A DNA stretch of 23,929 bases from Vampirovibrionales bacterium (lineage in GTDB: Bacteria > Cyanobacteriota > Vampirovibrionia > Vampirovibrionales > JAGQHJ01), in assembly GCA_025451145.1 (NCBI GenBank), contig JANWKX010000109.1:1-23929 (forward strand), in the 5' to 3' direction. Under the pieces are notes generated by a model. The model did not search any database. It had not been told where the DNA came from and worked only from the letters and a program-made list of their open reading frames with translations. A program made the translations under genes and the position numbers. This document shows, in pieces, positions 22,442-23,929 of this stretch (the first letter of the stretch is position 1; every line of letters starts with the position of its first letter).

Positions 22442-22762
22442 ATGACACCCTATCGAATTGTTTTAATCACGGCACCAACAATAGAGTGTGCTAAAAAACT
22501 GGCGACAGGTTTGATTGAGGAAAAACTGGCTGCTTGTGTTAACATTATTCCTGGGATTCACTCAGTGTATCGATGGCAAGGTCAAGTCCAAGAAGATCAG
22601 GAAGCCATGTTGATTTGTAAAACAGGCCTGGAACAATGGGAGCCATTGCAGCAATGGGTCAAAACCAATCACCCTTACGAGCTTCCGGAGATTATTCAAA
22701 TCCCGATTTCCCAGGGGCTGGAATCCTATTTACGGTGGATTGGCGAAAGTCTTGAAAAATGA
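22442..22762 (+). CDS. cutA: CutA-type divalent-cation tolerance protein
   Basis: From the ATG at 22442 the protein has 106 residues, the usual CutA length. An in-frame ATG at 22421 would add 7 and cannot be excluded, since both starts have poor Shine-Dalgarno sequences. CutA forms a very stable trimer with a ferredoxin-like fold; mutants in E. coli are copper-sensitive, but the biochemical role is debated. Typical stretches are RIVLITAPTIECAKKLATGL, EKLAACVNIIPGIHSVYRWQ, GQVQEDQEAMLICKTG and NHPYELPEIIQIPI, with conserved C32, W45 and H77. It lies behind a leader similar to that of the porin, and mreB follows after about 80 bp with its own promoter. Confidence 0.93.
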   Translation: MTPYRIVLITAPTIECAKKLATGLIEEKLAACVNIIPGIHSVYRWQGQVQEDQEAMLICKTGLEQWEPLQQWVKTNHPYELPEIIQIPISQGLESYLRWIGESLEK

Positions 22763-22765
22763 ATA

Positions 22766-22795
22766 TTACAATTTTTTAACATCATCTCCTATAAT
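22766..22795 (+). promoter_or_regulatory. Candidate promoter of mreB
   Basis: A perfect TATAAT (22790-22795) lies 45 bp before the mreB start. A weak TTACAA (22766-22771), 18 bp upstream, may act as the -35, overlapping the sequence just after the cutA stop. Confidence 0.45.
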
Positions 22796-22840
22796 CAAAG
22801 ATATATCGTTATAAGCAATGACTTTAGGAAGGACTTTAAG

Positions 22841-23896
22841 GTGGGACTGTTTAACTTCTCTCGAAAAACCGGCAATGATATTGGGGTTGATCTGGGCACA
22901 GTAAACACCATGATTTGCACAACCAACAAAGGGGTCGTCTTAAACGAGCCGTCTGTGGTTGCCATTGATCAAAGCAAATCACCCGCCCAAGTTCTAGAAG
23001 TCGGCAGCCTTGCCAAGGACATGATTGGCCGGACCCCGGAACATGTGAAAACCATTCGCCCGTTGCGTGAAGGCGTGATTGCGGATTTTGAGTGGGCTGA
23101 GGTCATGTTAAAAAAATTCCTCCTCAAAGCCATGGAGCAACGTTTCCTTGGATTGCCCCCCAGAATTGTCATTGGAATCCCCAGCGGTGTGACTGAGGTG
23201 GAACGACGTGCCGTAGGTGATGCGGCTTACAGCGCAGGCGCTAGAATTGTTTACCTGGTGGATGAACCGATGGCGGCTGCCATTGGCGCAGGAATGCCCA
23301 TTGATAAACCTATTGGCTCCATGGTCATTGATATTGGCGGTGGGACCACTGAGATAGCTGTTTTGAGCTTAAACGGGATTGTTATTAGCAAAAGCATTCG
23401 GATTGCGGGCGATCACCTGAACGAGGATATCAAAAGCTACCTGAAAGCCAACCACAACTTATCGGTTGGGGATAGAACCGCCGAAGAAATCAAGATTCAC
23501 CTGGGATCTGCCATTCATGGCGATGATGATGAAATGGAGATCCGAGGCATTAATATGCAATCCGGCTTGCCCCAGACCACTCGGTTGACCAGCGCTGAAA
23601 TCCGGGATTGCATGCAGGCAACCTTGATGACCATTGTCCAAGGCGTGAAAAGTGTTTTGGAACAAACGCCACCGGATCTGGCCTCTGATATTGTCGATCA
23701 CGGTATTATGCTCACCGGAGGCGGCGCCCTGTTAGCTGGATTTGATGAACTGATTTCCAGAGAAGTCGAAGTACCGGTTCACATTGCGGCAGATCCGTTG
23801 AGCTGCGTCGTCAAAGGTACCGAGAAAATCTTGACGGATAAAGCTTTCAGTAAGATTCTGGATTACACCCAGTTTGATCCACACATCGTCCTATAA
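22841..23896 (+). CDS. mreB: Rod shape-determining protein MreB
   Basis: This 351-residue bacterial actin (normal length about 335-350) polymerises under the inner membrane and guides the cell-wall elongation machinery. Phosphate 1 is DIGVDLGTVNTMI (13-25), with IGIPSGVTEVERRAVGDAAY (111-130), the connect-1 segment LVDEPMAAAIGAG (139-151), phosphate 2 MVIDIGGGTTEIAVLS (161-176), and the adenosine motif IMLTGGGALLAGFDELI (289-305). The short N-terminus GLFNFSRK is the usual amphipathic, membrane-binding start. The GTG has AGGAAGG 8 nt upstream. mreC, the common next gene, would lie beyond the window, and only 33 bp remain. Its presence implies a rod or curved cell shape at some life stage. Confidence 0.97.
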   Translation: MGLFNFSRKTGNDIGVDLGTVNTMICTTNKGVVLNEPSVVAIDQSKSPAQVLEVGSLAKDMIGRTPEHVKTIRPLREGVIADFEWAEVMLKKFLLKAMEQRFLGLPPRIVIGIPSGVTEVERRAVGDAAYSAGARIVYLVDEPMAAAIGAGMPIDKPIGSMVIDIGGGTTEIAVLSLNGIVISKSIRIAGDHLNEDIKSYLKANHNLSVGDRTAEEIKIHLGSAIHGDDDEMEIRGINMQSGLPQTTRLTSAEIRDCMQATLMTIVQGVKSVLEQTPPDLASDIVDHGIMLTGGGALLAGFDELISREVEVPVHIAADPLSCVVKGTEKILTDKAFSKILDYTQFDPHIVL

Positions 23897-23929
23897 CCTG
23901 GGGATCATTCTGGTCGAGCCTCGGATGCC

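Noticed and set aside
1..23929. CRISPR arrays, tRNA or rRNA genes, prophage or defence genes
   Set aside because: No spaced direct repeats, cloverleafs, rRNA stretches or phage/defence proteins were seen; the only tandem repeat is coding.

Overview
The window is about 23.9 kb of chromosomal DNA, gene-dense, with GC content just under 50% by eye. It carries no photosynthesis genes, yet it encodes an outer-membrane porin of the cyanobacterial type (signal peptide, one SLH domain, coiled coil, beta-barrel ending in Phe) and an LL-diaminopimelate aminotransferase. This points to a Gram-negative member of the non-photosynthetic cyanobacterial sister lineage (Vampirovibrionia/Melainabacteria). That placement is inferred from gene families and was not tested with a tree. 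Non-ATG starts are common: GTG for dapL, the phosphoesterase, the U32 gene, nadE, the lipoprotein and mreB, and TTG for yqeG.

Layout, left to right. Positions 1-4.1 kb hold the 3' end of a TPR/glycosyltransferase gene, a mannose-6-phosphate-isomerase-type cupin, a SAM methyltransferase, dapL, and a membrane-anchored calcineurin-like phosphoesterase. From 4.1 to 8.1 kb, on the minus strand, are a TPR protein, anmK (peptidoglycan recycling), and a coupled pair of yqeG (HAD phosphatase) and a U32 protein of the TrhP/YegQ type. From 8.2 to 11.8 kb are a DUF881 membrane protein, a coiled-coil protein, a J-domain protein, a secreted protein of unknown function, a short MITE-like element and a STAS anti-sigma-factor antagonist. 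alaS lies at 12.0-14.7 kb behind its own promoter. The SLH porin at 15.3-17.1 kb has a long leader and a strong terminator. From 17.3 to 21.2 kb, on the minus strand, is a tight four-gene operon: hemD, an O-methyltransferase, nadE, and a NUDIX/winged-helix regulator resembling NrtR. The last part holds an unknown 150-residue protein, a small repeat-rich lipoprotein, cutA and mreB.

Envelope genes recur: DapL supplies the diaminopimelate of peptidoglycan, AnmK recycles anhydro-MurNAc, MreB directs elongation, and the porin and lipoprotein sit at or near the outer membrane. The hemD-nadE operon links tetrapyrrole and NAD synthesis to a likely NAD-metabolism regulator.

Three observations stand out. 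First, the 5' regions of the porin and of cutA share a series of sequence blocks in the same order, from the -10 hexamer to near the start codon. This suggests a common, possibly metal-related cis-regulatory leader, or an old duplication. Second, a ~203-bp element with ~16-bp terminal inverted repeats and TTA flanks sits exactly at, and appears to create, the stop codon of the secreted-protein gene. Third, the porin leader contains a perfect 10-base Shine-Dalgarno sequence separated by a small hairpin from a 30-codon ORF.
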